Part shown: positions 1 through 12,435 of the stretch, one piece after another
Numbering within the stretch: the stretch's first letter is position 1
Layout: the number at the start of each line of letters is the position of its first letter
DNA from: Cylicocyclus nassatus
Taxonomy: Eukaryota; Nematoda; Chromadorea; Rhabditida; Strongylidae
Length of the DNA: 64,000 nt
NCBI GenBank assembly: GCA_958299035.1
Contig: CATQJL010000112.1
Location: forward strand, 66,743,117-66,807,116
Direction: 5' to 3'
Position numbers and translations under genes: made by a program
Notes under the pieces: generated by a model
What the model was told of the DNA's origin: nothing
Databases searched by the model: none
What the model saw: only the letters and a program-made list of their open reading frames with translations

Positions 1-3000
1 AATCCCAAGCATAGTTTACTTCCAAAGGTTCATACTGTGGAATCACTTATGTGGGAGCAGCCCAGCGCAGCTTTGGCAAATCATGATAATTATTATTTTC
101 CCCATTTCTAGCCATGCAATAGATTAACAAAGAGATAAATATTTGATGTGAGTGCATGTCTTTGCAGGTAGGAAGTTTGTAGAAACTTTTTGAAAGGAGT
201 TAGGATTTTTTCTCGACTTTGCAAACATTTAGGTCTTCTTAGACTTTGGCTTGAATTCTACATAAGAAGAGCTTTGAGCAAATGTTTTAGTGATACCTTG
301 TGAAGCTTGCTTTGCTCTATCGACTGGTATTGCATAACACATTTGAGACACAAGAAAAATATGATTTACTGGGGAGAAACTAAAAACCGGTAAAAAAAAT
401 TGTAGGACACCTTGATACAATAGGTTAGCTAGAACATTCATGAGGGATGAGGAAGGAGGGAGGGGACATGAAGCGATGAAGGACAGCTTTATTGAATGTA
501 ATTGAAAATGGATGCAACTCACAAAAGACTTCGAAACCAATTTTGTTCTGTACGTTATTTTTCCCATATCATACGTTTTGGTCTCGTTCCTATCGAGGAA
601 CATTGATAGCTTACGCGAACTCATGTCCAAAAGAGCTAAACGATCTCTTCTTCTCTCGCGTAGCTATCGTTTCTCTTCTTTTTGAAGCGATGAAGTTGAT
701 GCACGTCTTAGACAGAACGACTTTTACTTAGAAAAACTCTGAATAATTCTTGGTAGATGAGCAACGCAAATGGGAATAAAATATGGTCGCAATGAATAGA
801 GAAAAATGGACAGTGAGCTACGAACAAAAAGCTTCGGCGCCTGGTAGTGACACCATAAGTGAAATAGATTACGCTGAAGTAAGTTAGAGGTAAGTATTTT
901 TTGAGATGATAAAAAGATAACTTTTTTGTGTTTGTGTAACTCAATGTTATAACAGACTATAAACTTTATGGCAAACTATATACGTATGAGAACAATTATG
1001 GTCGGAATGGAGAAAGCATTCGTATGCACTGGAAACTCCACCTAGTACCCAAAAATATCTAAGAATAAAAAGGCCCTTTTTCTCATATATACAAGAATTT
1101 CATCTACAAATTGATGGTAATAACTCTTTTACTATACTTTTTTAACATTACCAGCTGCTACTGAAATATCGAAAAATATTTTAGAATCTGAAAATGTTCT
1201 AAAAAAGACCTAGACTTTTGAAAATCAATGTAGGTGAAAGCATAGAAAACTTCACTGCTATAAATGCAGTAGATCATAAAAATTTTGGTCTTGAAGTCAC
1301 AAAAAATCAGTAAAAAATCTTTAGATTACACAAGATGTCCCTATGATTTTGAAGCGCATTTTTCCCCTAACTCAAAAATAATATCAGATTGTTGCGCCCC
1401 CTTTAAATTTTTTATCACTCTCATCGCTTACAATGCTGACTCAAGCACATATCAAATTATGCAACACTTTTTTGAAATGTACTCAAATTTTATTTTATTT
1501 TCTGCATTGAGTTGCTATCCGATAAGTTCCTTATGATATGATCTCGTTTATTTTGCATGCCATGTGAAATATTCACTTAATGTTATAAATTAGATTTGTT
1601 TAAGCATCTCCTTCTAATGTAACAAACTCAGATTGTTTGGTTGAGATTATCTGAAAAAAAAAACCGGAAAGTGTCAAAAACTATGCTGTATGACCCAATT
1701 TCTTGAGCTAATCTTTTGTTCTCCTTTTTTTGACAGTTCTATAGATTCGGCATATCATGAAAATAGAAGCATACATAATTTCGACTTTTCGAGGACTTAA
1801 AAAAGACGAAATCTACAGATTTGCTGCAGAACTTTCGAAACCTATTACATGAGGTGGTTATCGTGGCACTTCTGACAGAAATTTCAGAAAATTTGCAATT
1901 TTTGAAAAAAAAAACTCTAATCATCACATTGAGAGAACAATAGAAGTTGCAAATGCATAAACGCATTGAACATATACAAGAATAGGCCGGTAGTTTCTAA
2001 ACCAAAAAAATAGAGAAGGAACAAATTGGTAAGTCCAAAGATCAGATCGCATATGGAATCTATGATCCCGAAAACACTTCTCATTAGTCAGCGAACATCT
2101 GGCGCTGAGAGCGGTAGACCTCTTTTAACAGTTTTTCTTGGGTTTGTGGGAAAATGCTTGAATTTCTCAGAATAAGGTGGAAAATCTTCTAATTGCGATA
2201 GATAGCGGAAGGAATATTAAGGAGAGTCCTGTTTAGACGCCTTACATGCTATGCTGCTTGAGATCCTGGATGGTTTTCCTTGAAAAATAGTCTCTTGTTA
2301 ATAGTCTACAGAAGAAAGTGCGTATGATCACAGCTTTCAAACCTAGAGTAAAAAGAAAGAAATGAAAGAGTGAAAAAAAGAATAGGAAAATGAAAAAAGA
2401 ATAAAAAAGAAAAAATGAATGAATGAAAAAAGAATGGGAGATGATAAAAGTATAAAAAAGAAAAAGAATGAATGAAAAAAAGAAAGAATTGATGAGAAGT
2501 TAGCAAAGAACAACTCTGATAGAGGGAAAACCCTGAGATTTCCCTATTGTTCAAAAATTTGCGCTACTTCAAAAAGAAGCGTAGATTCTCACCCTGGTGC
2601 TTACGTACTTCGCACATCTGCAGCTGTTCGAAAAATTCAGAAATGCAGTTCTTACATGGATGTCCGGTAGAAAAAGCAGTCGGAACAGTTCCGATTAACG
2701 ATTTAAATGTGCGATTAATGGAAAGATATGATTCCATTCCAGTCAAAATTTAAGACATGGTTATAAGTCTGGCTTGGTAATCGTCCGAGAGCTATTTCAG
2801 CCAGGTTCGGTAATGATTCTCCTCAGCTGTAAAATCCATCGGACAATGGAATATATGAAGTTTTACTGCTTGGAAATTTTCTAGAAGGTCATAAATCTAG
2901 AACAAGGTGTAAAAGACCGATTACAATTCCAATGGTATAGCAGTCACACGACTGACGAATATCTCGAGAAAAGACAGCGAAAACATCTGGCTTTTTTGGC

Positions 3001-3523
3001 AGAGGCTCAATATTTCAAGAAGATATTGATCTAAAAAACGAAAAATTAGCCTTTGAACATATCTCTAGTTTATTAGAAATAAGAATCTGCAGAGCTGAAT
3101 GCTAATAACATCGCTTTTCAAAGTTGATTTTGGATTTGATTACCAACGAACTTACCCCTCAAGCTGATACTCGAACATCTGATGAAACAGCGTGGACAGA
3201 AGTCGTCCATGCATGTAATCCGACATGAGCCTAAACGAGTTAAAAAATTAACTTTTCAATGTAAGCAACAGGCCAAAGAATAGTTAGGAGGCTCTTTCCT
3301 CAAAAATTATTTGTGGCAAAGAACCAGCAGCATGATGACGCGAAATTAATCGAAAAGCTTTTACGGAAGTGTAAAGGAAACTTTTTAAGTTAAGGAAAAA
3401 AACTGCGCAGACAACAAGATCCTTCACGTTTCAGTACAAAAGAAAGACGCTTTGGTAACTCATGCGTTTCATTTGCATAAGTGTTTTCAAGGGTTTTCAA
3501 ATCTCTTTTGCTCGAATATATTA
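1..3523. other. AT-rich stretch with no supported gene
   Basis: Only short chance open frames on both strands; none shows a recognisable domain or a convincing splice-joined chain. The composition is AT-rich, with many A and T runs. A purine-rich low-complexity tract lies at about 2330-2490. I see no paired terminal repeats, tRNA or tandem array here. Confidence 0.6.
2330..2490. repeat. purine-rich low-complexity tract (GAAA/AATG-rich)
   Basis: About 160 bases are almost only A and G on the + strand, with GAAA, AAAG and AATG words repeated irregularly. The 82-residue minus-strand open frame across it is just F/S/L translated from the tract and is not a gene. Confidence 0.8.
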
Positions 3524-4652
3524 GGTTGATGCAAAAAGGCCGTTTTTCCAAGCCTTTTTTCAAAACAACTTTTCTGCACCGAAATAATTTTTTCGACATA
3601 AAAGCAGCATATTTTTGAGAAGCATTTCTCATCCTCTGTCTAATGATGGTTGAACGCGCTTCTAGCCTCATCCGTTGAAAAGTTACGGAGATTTAAATAA
3701 TCTCACAAAATCCGAATTTTATTGCATCATTTTTCTGGCAAGTATTCAAGCGCAAATAAACGTGATTTCACCAAAAATTTAGCTGCTGTATGTACAAGAA
3801 ATTGTCACATTTTGCACATTTAAATATTTCCTTTGAAACTATTAGGACTGAGATATCCGTCGCCTCAACATGGATAGCCATTGCGGTCACTCTACATTCA
3901 TAAATTTCTTTCTGAAGAATGAAATTGTCAAAGCTTTGTATATTTCTGTAAGCGTGAAGGGCCGTACATACATATTTCACGCGATTTCACTCGCGATGCG
4001 CTTTGGCAATTCGCCAAAAATCTTCAGATCCAACACTAGCAAACAGCACATGCATAGTGTGTATAACTTACGTGGCTTGATAAAATGCCCTTCTTCTGTA
4101 CATCTGAAAGGTGTTTACAGTGAGTTATGAAAAGTTGGAATATTGCCAAGTCGCATCGCGACTGAAATCGCGTGAAGTATGCTCGACCCTTAAGGGTAGC
4201 GCATCCTGTTGACAGTTTTAGCAAAAACATTTAGCTGTTCAGTACGGAAAAAATCGGAAATATCTACAATTCGAAACTTCGAGGGTTACTGAGAAAATAT
4301 TGCAAAGAACTACATTTTTCGATTTCAGTTTCATTTTTTTTCAAATTTTCATTGTTCAAGCTCTTTTCATCTTCTTTTGTCCTTCTGGCTTGCTGCTGCA
4401 AGATTAGTAACTTATTATACTGATAAACTTTGAAGAGAGTTATGATCTGTCAAGAACAAGGGTTTAGAAAAAACTTTTTGGTTTTTCAATCCATATTTTT
4501 CTGCCCAACTGTGATTTGAGCATAGATCAATGTGCACTGTATTGCAGGAGGTTTGTTGCTATTAATGGTTTTAATTTCAAAAATGTAGATTTTTCAGAAA
4601 GTTATACCATGTCAAAGTGAGAATTTGCAAAACGGGTTTTAATAATATTTCC
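3524..4652. mobile_element. decayed mariner-type non-autonomous element
   Basis: The left tip reads GGTTGATGCAAAAAGGCCG after a TA, close to the tip GGTTGTTGCAAAAATAACG of the copies at 30.4 and 45.4 kb. Early internal words follow the same order in all three. The right end carries the shared block AGTGAGAATTTGCAAAACGG, but the terminal bases are eroded. No transposase frame is visible. The family link is seen in sequence; the mariner assignment rests on the TA flank and tip style. Confidence 0.5.
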
Positions 4653-5667
4653 AATCAATCCTAGGTCAGGAGTATAAAATTACTTTCTAAAGAACGTCAT
4701 GTCATGATACTATGCACATATTTTTTTAACAGAAAATCACAAAAAAATTGACATATATTTTGGAATTTTGAGACCACCACTACAGGGTAAAACTCGGAAG
4801 TGAAGGTTGCACAATGATAGAGGTCAAGCGGATTACCGGTTCACTTGATAATCTATTTGAGTACGAGATTCAGCGTGCAGGAAGGAATGCGCGCGGTAGC
4901 GCTTACGTCAGAGGGTTACGGACCGATTTACGGATTTTCCGAACGGTAACAAGAATTGTAATTTTTTTCCGCAAAAAATTCCTGTATCTCTTTGAAGAAA
5001 GAAACCGAGAAGTTTCTAATGTTTAGACGGAAAGCACCACCGACTTTCTTCCGCATACGCAGAGGCAGTATCAATTTATCTGATTGTGAGATACTGTGCA
5101 AATAGATGCAAATACGAGGAATTTGAGAACGAGGACTGCATTAGGTTCATGCACAATTGCACCAAAAAAAATTGAAAAAAATATTTTAAGAATTGTTAGA
5201 CAAGCTGATCAGCTCAAAGGATATGCTCTTTGTTATGTATGTCAAAAGTAGTATTTTATAGCACATCTCAGAAACAAAATCAATAAGCCAGTTCAAAAAA
5301 AAACAAACTAATTATTAGCAGAGATATCTAATCACAACCAACTCCTCTTAGTTAGAAAGAGCATGTCATAAAACTTAGACTTGAAATAAATTTATATTCT
5401 AGTAGACGTTTCAGCAATTTTAGTGACCCAAAGACTTTTTGGATATTTATCTTATTCACTTTATGTAGTTATCATATGCCCTCAAGGAATTTTGTCTCAA
5501 GCGCCTTCAGAAAGCGCAAGATTTGTTCTATCTACCACTTGTTACTCAAAAGATTTTATCGAATCTAGATAAAGTAGCAGAACTTCGAAAACTTTTATGC
5601 AAGAATTATGCATCGACCTAATACCACATCCCATATGAACGTAGAAAAGTTTCTGACAGGGGGAAGG
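4653..5667. other. AT-rich stretch without a recognisable feature
   Basis: Open frames are short and uninformative. A TTAGGTTCATGCAC word near 5140 resembles the mariner-type tip, but no partner end was found. Confidence 0.5.
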
Positions 5668-6090
5668 GGAGTCCGGTAAGTCAAAGTGGACATTTTTGCG
5701 TGACTCCTGTACCACTTTGAAGAGCAATAAAACATGGTTCCAAATCTGTTTTAATTATCTGCCAAACGCCTCTGGACGCTTAGTTATGAGCGTTTCTGGA
5801 ATTAAAAAATTCAGTGTGCAAACTAGAACAAATTCGTCCAGAACTGCTTGAATGGTCCAATATTAGTAGCTTCTGCCCAACACTCTGCTCGATATTGCTC
5901 TACTTGAGCGCTGAAAAGACCGTAACAGTTGGTTTCACCTAGGTTCTGCTTCGATTTATTGCTCCAGAAACACTCATAACTCGGCGTGCGGACGCGCTCG
6001 GCAGATAATCAAGACAGATTTAAAATCGGCATTCAGTGCTCTTTAAAGCGGTACGGGAGTTGAAAGTCCAATTCGTCAAACGAACCTTCC
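5668..6090. repeat. imperfect foldback (inverted repeat) element
   Basis: Two arms of roughly 130-180 bases are imperfect reverse complements. The left arm contains GACTCCTGTACCACTTTGAAGA and AATTATCTGCCAAACG; the right arm contains the matching words in reverse complement around 5990-6065 (CGGTACGGGAGTTG, GCAGATAATC). There is no coding potential. It looks like a degenerate foldback MITE. The ends and target duplication are not clear. Confidence 0.55.
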
Positions 6091-6149
6091 TTCCGAGACA
6101 TACAAATAAATTTGAATAAAGTTTAGTAGGTCCTAACTAAGGAAGGATC

Positions 6150-6600
6150 CCAAATTGCAGGGCCGATCTGGAACGAAGCGCATTTCGACGGATGCGTCTG
6201 TTGAGCTGAATCCAAATCTAGGCTCCGTGAATGCTGCGGAGTTCTTCAGAAGAAGTAGTGAGCGCTCAGATATGGCAAACGTGCAGCGGTCCTGTCGCGG
6301 CTTCGCGATGCGGGCGCTCCTAGAAGTAGGAGACCGGGAGCACTGGTTGCTGCCGCGCTAGCCGGCGACGATTACGGTGCTTTCTCGCGCTTGCCGCAAT
6401 CGCCTCCGGACCTCTCCTCGCCTTGGCGCGTTGCCAGCCATAAGGCTATGTATAGCGGCGCCTCACTTCGGTGCCTATCTGTTTCGTTTTCGATCATTAT
6501 TCTTTTCTTGTGTTTTCTAATGTGCTCGTGCCTGGCAGTTAGCTCCCGCCTTTGCCACTTTTGCCGTAGCGGTTGAGCGCATCGGAATCTATCGGAAACG
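6150..6600. other. GC-rich island, no gene recognised
   Basis: This block is clearly richer in G+C and CpG than its surroundings, and has open frames on both strands of 60-84 codons. None contains a motif I recognise, and no splice-compatible partner was found. It could be a fragment of a GC-rich repeat like those at 20-25 kb, or a remnant of an exon. Confidence 0.35.
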
Positions 6601-7042
6601 TGCATAAAACTGCCCAAATTGAGCACTTTTGCCTACCCCATATTTATCAAGGTAGACTCTTGAGCGATGAAAGATGAGCTCAATACTATCAGATGAAACG
6701 AATGCTTTGAGTATTGTGCTTTTTCTTTCTAAAATATACAAACCGTTGCATGTAAGCTATCTTATTGTTGGCAGAATATATCCCGTTTGATATGCAGAAA
6801 GTAGAAAACCTGAATTATCCCACCTCGTTCACTTCTACAGCAAAAAAAGACTACCTAAAGCAAAACATATTTCCCTATTCAAGAAAGTTTGCTCATATTT
6901 TATACCGAAGCAGTTCCTGGAAAGTGATAAAGCCCAACTTTGTGCGAACACTCCAAGAATCTCTTCAGCTATCTCTGAAGTAACACTTCAACCAAAAGGT
7001 TCGGAACTGTCGAAAATATGCAGGATGATACATATCTGACTG

Positions 7043-7480
7043 ATGATTGCAAAGCGCAGGAGTAAGTTAGATTGTGCAGCACAAGTTCAACAACTACTAA
7101 TAACAGCAAATCCGACGTCTACGGCATATATGTCCAGTCTCACAATCATGCCCTATACGGTACGTTGCTCAGACTCCTTCGACGGCTACCAACAGACATT
7201 AGTCAAACGATGTGCTAAGAAGCTACCTGTCCCTCTAGCATATTTTCACATCTTTCTCCTTTGTGGGAAGTACCGTATATCCGAAAGGAAGCCATTGTCG
7301 CTGCTGTTCCCAAAAAGTGACCCATATGTATCCGATTTTAGACCGATGAGCATAAAATCCTTAACGTGCAAGATACTAGGAAAGAGTATACGTGATAAAT
7401 CAATGGATAAACCTCCAGAACAGCATGATTTTATGAGGTGCACCTTCCATCGGATGAACTCTTTGAAATTTTCATAATTC
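7043..7480 (+). pseudogene. fragment of a non-LTR (LINE) reverse transcriptase
   Basis: The translated frame contains SDPYVSDFRPMSIKSL followed by KILGK and IRDK, and later PEQHDFMR. This matches the order seen in LINE reverse transcriptases: the N-terminal RT block (IPKxxxPxxxSDFRPISL...KILEK) and the EQHGF block. Upstream, residues such as RLPTDIS appear in a different frame from the PKSD block, so at least one frameshift separates them. No YADD catalytic block or endonuclease domain is present nearby. This is a short, dead relic of a CR1/Jockey-like LINE. The clade assignment is tentative. Confidence 0.65.
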
Positions 7481-8034
7481 TATTTCATTAGGTTGGTTTC
7501 CAGTGCGGTTTCTTTGTACAAGTATTCAGTGTTTTCTTGATTCTTCGTAAAAGGGCGAAGACGTGCGGTTTTTCTTCCAGTATTGAAAAGTTGGTATGGT
7601 TGGCGAATATCGTCAGAAATCATCATTCGTCGGATTCCCGCGCTGACCTTAGCTGTCGTTTAGTTGCTGAGAGGATGATAATCCAAAAATGGTTTGGAAT
7701 GAATGCATTCACAGTCTTTTGATGTACTATAGCCATATACCAGAGACGCTTTAGGAGATTCTCGCGAAGGGGGCGGGGAGTTGGTGTGAGCGAAAAAATT
7801 ATTTTGAATCAAGGAAGCAGGCGTGGTGTCAGCCACGTTCACAAAAATCTGTGGATGTCTTACAAGTTTTTGCAGGCACTTCCTCACGATTTTAAACATA
7901 AAGAAACGGACGCAGGCATGCCCTTAAAAAATTACAAAGTTGATTTGCTCCACAAATCGACAAGTACTGATTATTTTTGAGCAAAATCTCATAATTTCTG
8001 AGTCAAATCAAATCATTTTCACAATTTTTGCAAG

Positions 8035-8285
8035 AACATGGTTCGATCCCAGTGGCAGTGCCTAAGCCCAAAGACGACGAGAAAGGAATAGAAACATCAA
8101 GCACCACAGTCTCGAGGGCTTTTAATCAAGTAAGATTACATGTATAATAAACGACATTTCCTTCATTGCAGACACGTCGCTTCCGTGACAAACTAGCCAC
8201 GATAGCATACTGCTACACATCACGATTGTTGACCCGAAATGTGACGCGGATGAGACATTTCAACTCTCGTCAAAGGAGAAGCTGA
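8035..8285 (+). other. possible two-exon coding fragment
   Basis: A possible exon (8035-8129, following TTTTTGCAAG) is joined through a 42-base intron (GTAAGA...TTCATTGCAG, 8130-8171) to a second one ending at TGA 8283-8285. The frame stays open across the join. The first part reads PVAVPKPKDDEKG and the second is Arg-rich (TRRFRDKLATIAYCY). Intron size and splice sites suit a nematode. I recognise no domain and no start codon, so this could be chance. Confidence 0.3.
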
Positions 8286-8593
8286 GTCGAAAACAATCGA
8301 TCACCGAGTAGTCTCCGAACTTCCACCAATTCCTGCCGTTTGCCTTCATCTCGCTTCCATCATCATGACTTCCACAATTTCCGCTTTCTTGTAGACCGAC
8401 ACTATTATTGTTACTATTTTGTTGACTTGCTAGGATTGTTTGTCTATGATTCACTGACTGTTCTAGCTACTGAACAGGAGCTCCGTATGCTCCAACAAAG
8501 CTGCAAGCAAGTGCTCAGACGCACTTCACTTACTGTTTCTGCGTTCAAGATCTCTTTAGTGAACTAGACGCATGAGCTGTTTGAAGAATTAAA

Positions 8594-8986
8594 GTGAAAA
8601 ATAAATACCTTTTCAAATTGGGACGTCGTGATTGCATTATTCGATATGATCAGCGTCGCAGGCATCAGCACATAGTAAGGAGGATGAGAAGGATGGAGTA
8701 TGTGACCAGAGTAGCACTGGTGGCACAAAACCAGTCTTTCGTATGTGCAGAATACGATAACCGCACTTATTTGATGAGGATAGTACCACTTAGTGCGTTC
8801 ATGCGAAATCAATCACAAAATTTTTCTTTAAGGAGCAGTTATTTTTCTGTTACCCAGTCACTTCACAAGAACATGAAAACAAGAATATCCAGACACTACT
8901 GCATGGTAAGCTCTACACCCATTTCCCAGAATTCACGCAAGTTTGATAACGAAAACTTTCGGAAGTTACAAAATATCGAATTGTAA
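8594..8986 (+). other. 130-codon open frame, unassigned
   Basis: The longest open frame in this part of the window encodes a basic, Arg-rich N-terminal third (QRRRHQHIVRRMRRMEY) and a Ser/Asn-rich C-terminal part. It contains no transmembrane segment, signal peptide or motif I recognise. Its composition follows the local AT-rich DNA. It may be a chance open frame; I record it only because of its length. Confidence 0.2.
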
Positions 8987-9724
8987 ATATGATTTAGATA
9001 AGCTCTGATTTAATGTTCGATGCCGTAGTTGTTTTGCGATTACGGTCATCAAGTGTTCTGCTCTATTTAGCCAATAGCCAGTGGACAGTTTTGATCAGAT
9101 AGCCTTGTGACCCGTCAGACAGACTCTGACAGTTTCCACATAACCCATAGAGTTTCACGAGTCTTACAAAAAAAATTTTTTGCACAACTATGGACTTGAA
9201 GTATCGGTGGAGCGAGACTGATACTGATGTACTACACGCCGAAAATTGAGTGTTGGAAGCAAGACAAAGTGTTAAAGTAGATTAAGCAACAACCTTCACA
9301 TAAAATATGTAACAAAAACGCACAGTAGCAACGTGATTACTTCGCCCTCTTTGCTCTGATCTTACGAACGTAAAACACCACTTTTTATCCTCTAGGATAT
9401 ATCCATCGACGCTGTATTATCCAGAACTTAAGGAGGGTCAAAAATGATAGGTGCATGAGGAGAATCCAAGGATGACCTCAAATCGACAGACACATCCTAA
9501 AACAACAAAAGTTTAGCTTTCCGGTCATCTGAACGTTACGCCAGCAATGAAATGAGACAAAGATAAAAACCGAAATAACAGAAAGTGCGAATCGGAGACG
9601 CAAAAAAGACGACGCTCAAATAGGCGTGAAATAAAGAGTGATATTAGAAAGTTAGTGGAATCACGGACATTGCAACTAAAAATACGAATAATTTGACTAC
9701 GGTGGGAAGGACATATTCGCCTTC

Positions 9725-10664
9725 TACATGGTGGGGCAAAAGTCTGGGAGCCTAATACTTTTCCAGATAACATCAGAAGGAAAGTGTCTAGGAATAAAAA
9801 ATTCGGTATACACATGAATCGAACCTGTACAAGTACAGCGATGCCTTCGAATTTTGAGATTGCCTCTTCTGGCTTCAAAGCATCCCTTCGAAATCTTGGT
9901 AACTCCGCCTGTCGTGGCACGCAGGCAGTCGTAATTAAATTCGTCCCACGCCTTTACGATAACTGTTTCTTTCACCAGGCAAGCATGCGGTGTGATAGAG
10001 CAAGCTTTTGGCTACAACGTACTGCGAGAAAAATTTTTTTGCAGTGTTTAGGGAAAAATTTTGGAATTTTTTTTTTGAAGGCCAGTGTACTCGCATACTG
10101 GAAATATGGATGCGATCGCGCGAACGAAAGCGAAGAATCGTAATCTAAAAAGTATTGAAAATACTTAATCGATCGAACTCAAGTACATGCTTGCATAGAA
10201 GACTCATGGAAAGAATATAGCTTAGAATTCAGAGCCCGCTGTGCTCCTATAGCTTTCAAATTTATTTTTAAAGAAAAATGGCCACTGGCACGCAGGTATT
10301 ATTCGCAAATTTTTATTTTGCGTTTTCGAAAGAATGATATCTGCCAAACGCAACGACTACGAACTGATAGCGCAAGGTTTTCTCTACATTGTATGCATCG
10401 AGGTGCTCTAGAATATCCACTGTATCTTTAGCTATGAAATAAGTTGTGTAGACCAAAAATTTCGATTTTTTCGCTTTGCAGAAGCATATGTTTGATAAAT
10501 CCAATTCCTACAAAAACTTATGGCAAGCATTTTTAGCCTTCCAAAGTGTGATTTGTAGAGGATGACGCAGCAATAAGTGGCTCAAGTCTGGAGCCAAAAT
10601 CATCAGTAGTTGCTTGATTGACAGCACTGCAAAGTAGGCTCCCAGACTTTTGCCACACCCTGTA
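9725..10664. mobile_element. TIR element (Tc1/mariner-type tip), non-autonomous
   Basis: The ends are inverted copies: left GGTGGGGCAAAAGTCTGGGA and right GGCTCCCAGACTTTTGCCAC, about 28 matching bases, spaced 0.94 kb apart. The right end has the ACAGGGTGTGGCAAAAGTC tip next to a TA, as in many nematode Tc1/mariner relatives. Internal open frames (for example 9784-10143) show no DDE or helix-turn-helix motif, so it is called non-autonomous. Confidence 0.7.
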
Positions 10665-10880
10665 TAATCGTGTCGCCATTAAGACCTGACCATACCGGCA
10701 GCGAATCCGTGCGGCATGTGCAACATCAACTGTTACACGCTATGCATGCTGGAAATCATACATGTCGGTCGTGCTAGCCGTCCGGCGCAATAGGTCGCCG
10801 ACCGCCCCTAAGCCTTACCTATTCCAGTGAACCGTCGAGACTTGACCAAAGCCTAGCGATAGCGTCGTCGATTAAAAATC
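10665..10880. other. GC-rich unclassified segment
   Basis: About 200 bases directly after the 9.7-kb TIR element are CpG-rich against an AT-rich background. I see no coding frame, TIR or tRNA-like boxes. Confidence 0.3.
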
Positions 10881-11933
10881 AGTGGCGGGAGTTTTAGAGT
10901 TGGAGTTGAGTTTCTCTTTCAAAATTGTTTTTTTGCAAGGACGTGCAAAAACTGATGCAATCTCCCTAGATTACACTTCTTCCGTATGATGGTGCGCGTC
11001 GTTTTTCTGATTCGTGCCTCCAGTCGGGGGTATGGGCTAGATATTTGCAATGTTCAGTCGTAATCGAATAACACGTGTAGCATATATCTCGAAAGAAATA
11101 AATATCTAGGAAAACTAGCAATATATGAGAAGACCTCATTTCAATTCAAAAATTACTTTGCTACTATCTACTGAGTGGAACGATATATTCTGCAGATGCG
11201 CGAGAGACAAACAAGCATTGTTGGTGTTAAACATATCGGTGTTGAAAAAAGGCAAAATTATCCGCAAATGAAAAGAAACCATGCTGAGTACTGGTCGATC
11301 GAGGCCAAAAAAACGTAGATTGCTGAAATTTGACCTGATTATTGAATAAATATATTCAGAAAAAGCGATCAGCGATCAAGTGATCGTGGTTTTATCGCTC
11401 TAAGCAAGAAAACTCCGGCTCAACTGGCTATTATGTGTATTGCACCCAGCCAGCGTCTCACTGATATCTAGCAGTACAGCCTCTTCTCTTCAGAACAACA
11501 TGCTTTAATGCAGAGTAATAGAAATCTTGCTTTCTTCTGTTGTTACTGGGAAAAAGTCAGCTAGCTTTCACATAACTGGATTATCATACTTTTAGAGTAC
11601 GCAGGATATAGATTCTATCCGTTCCTGTTCATATAATTACTCTGCCGCAGCTTCGCAGCCTCTTTCGAAGAAGCCTGCTTCTCGCTGGATCTAGGGCTCG
11701 ACTTTTCCTGATTTCCAATCATAATCAACTTCCTGCGACTGAGATGGCTGTTTCTCCTATGTCCATGATTCATGCCTGCCGTTCTGATGAAATTGGCTCA
11801 ACAAAACAGACCAAAATGAAACTAAGTCTGCAATATTTGTGTGGTTGAACTGGAATTCTTTGGCAGAAAAATATTGCGAGAATTTATTAATGCATCGCAA
11901 TAAATAAAGCAACAAAAGCTGCTAACGAATATA

Positions 11934-12159
11934 GAGGGCTTATCAAAGACAGTGTCGCTTGCATCAGCATCTCCATTTCCGCGCTAGACTCTGCGTCTCT
12001 TCCGCGAATATGCTCTTTAATCACTTCCAGTCGATTGAGGCTCCGCCTTTCCCAGTCTCGACCTGGGAATGTGATCAGAGAGCATGCGCGGAAGAGATGC
12101 AGAATCCAGCGCGGGAATGGAGATGCCAATGCAAGCGACACTGCGTTTGATGAGCCCTG
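11934..12159. repeat. palindromic MITE, family A copy 1
   Basis: A 226-base element between TA dinucleotides is nearly self-complementary along its whole length. The left end GAGGGCTTATCAAAGACAGTG pairs with the right end CACTGCGTTTGATGAGCCCTG. Internal words such as CAGCATCTCCATTTCCGCGC also have inverted partners. A second copy is at 28933-29166. Open frames here on both strands are by-products of the palindrome. Confidence 0.8.
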
Positions 12160-12435
12160 TATCAAAGATTTTATGATATATCACATATTCATGTCGTGCA
12201 GTCGTCAACATCCTCGTCGGATTCGAATACAACTGCTCTTCTCATAGGCACCGTGTCGGCGAATAAGCACCTTAGCCTCCTTACCTGTAGTCCGAAGCAG
12301 CTTTTTCAGCTTTCCAGATTTGTAGCGCTCCACCTACTCCATAGTTTCATCGTTAAGCATGATCCTGAATTGGTGAGGTTCGCTTCCATACTATTGATAA
12401 TATATTTACACTAAAACGCGGGTGCTATGCATATA

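Noticed and set aside
5138..5625. A further mariner-type element starting TTAGGTTCATGCAC
   Set aside because: The candidate partner CCTAATACC at 5609 does not extend the match beyond a few bases.
9784..10143. 119-codon + frame inside the 9.7-kb TIR element as a transposase
   Set aside because: No DDE/DDD triad or helix-turn-helix, far too short for a transposase, and overlapped by minus-strand frames of similar length.
11887..12247. Several overlapping 63-92 codon frames near 12 kb as genes
   Set aside because: They lie on the palindromic MITE and read the same sequence on both strands.
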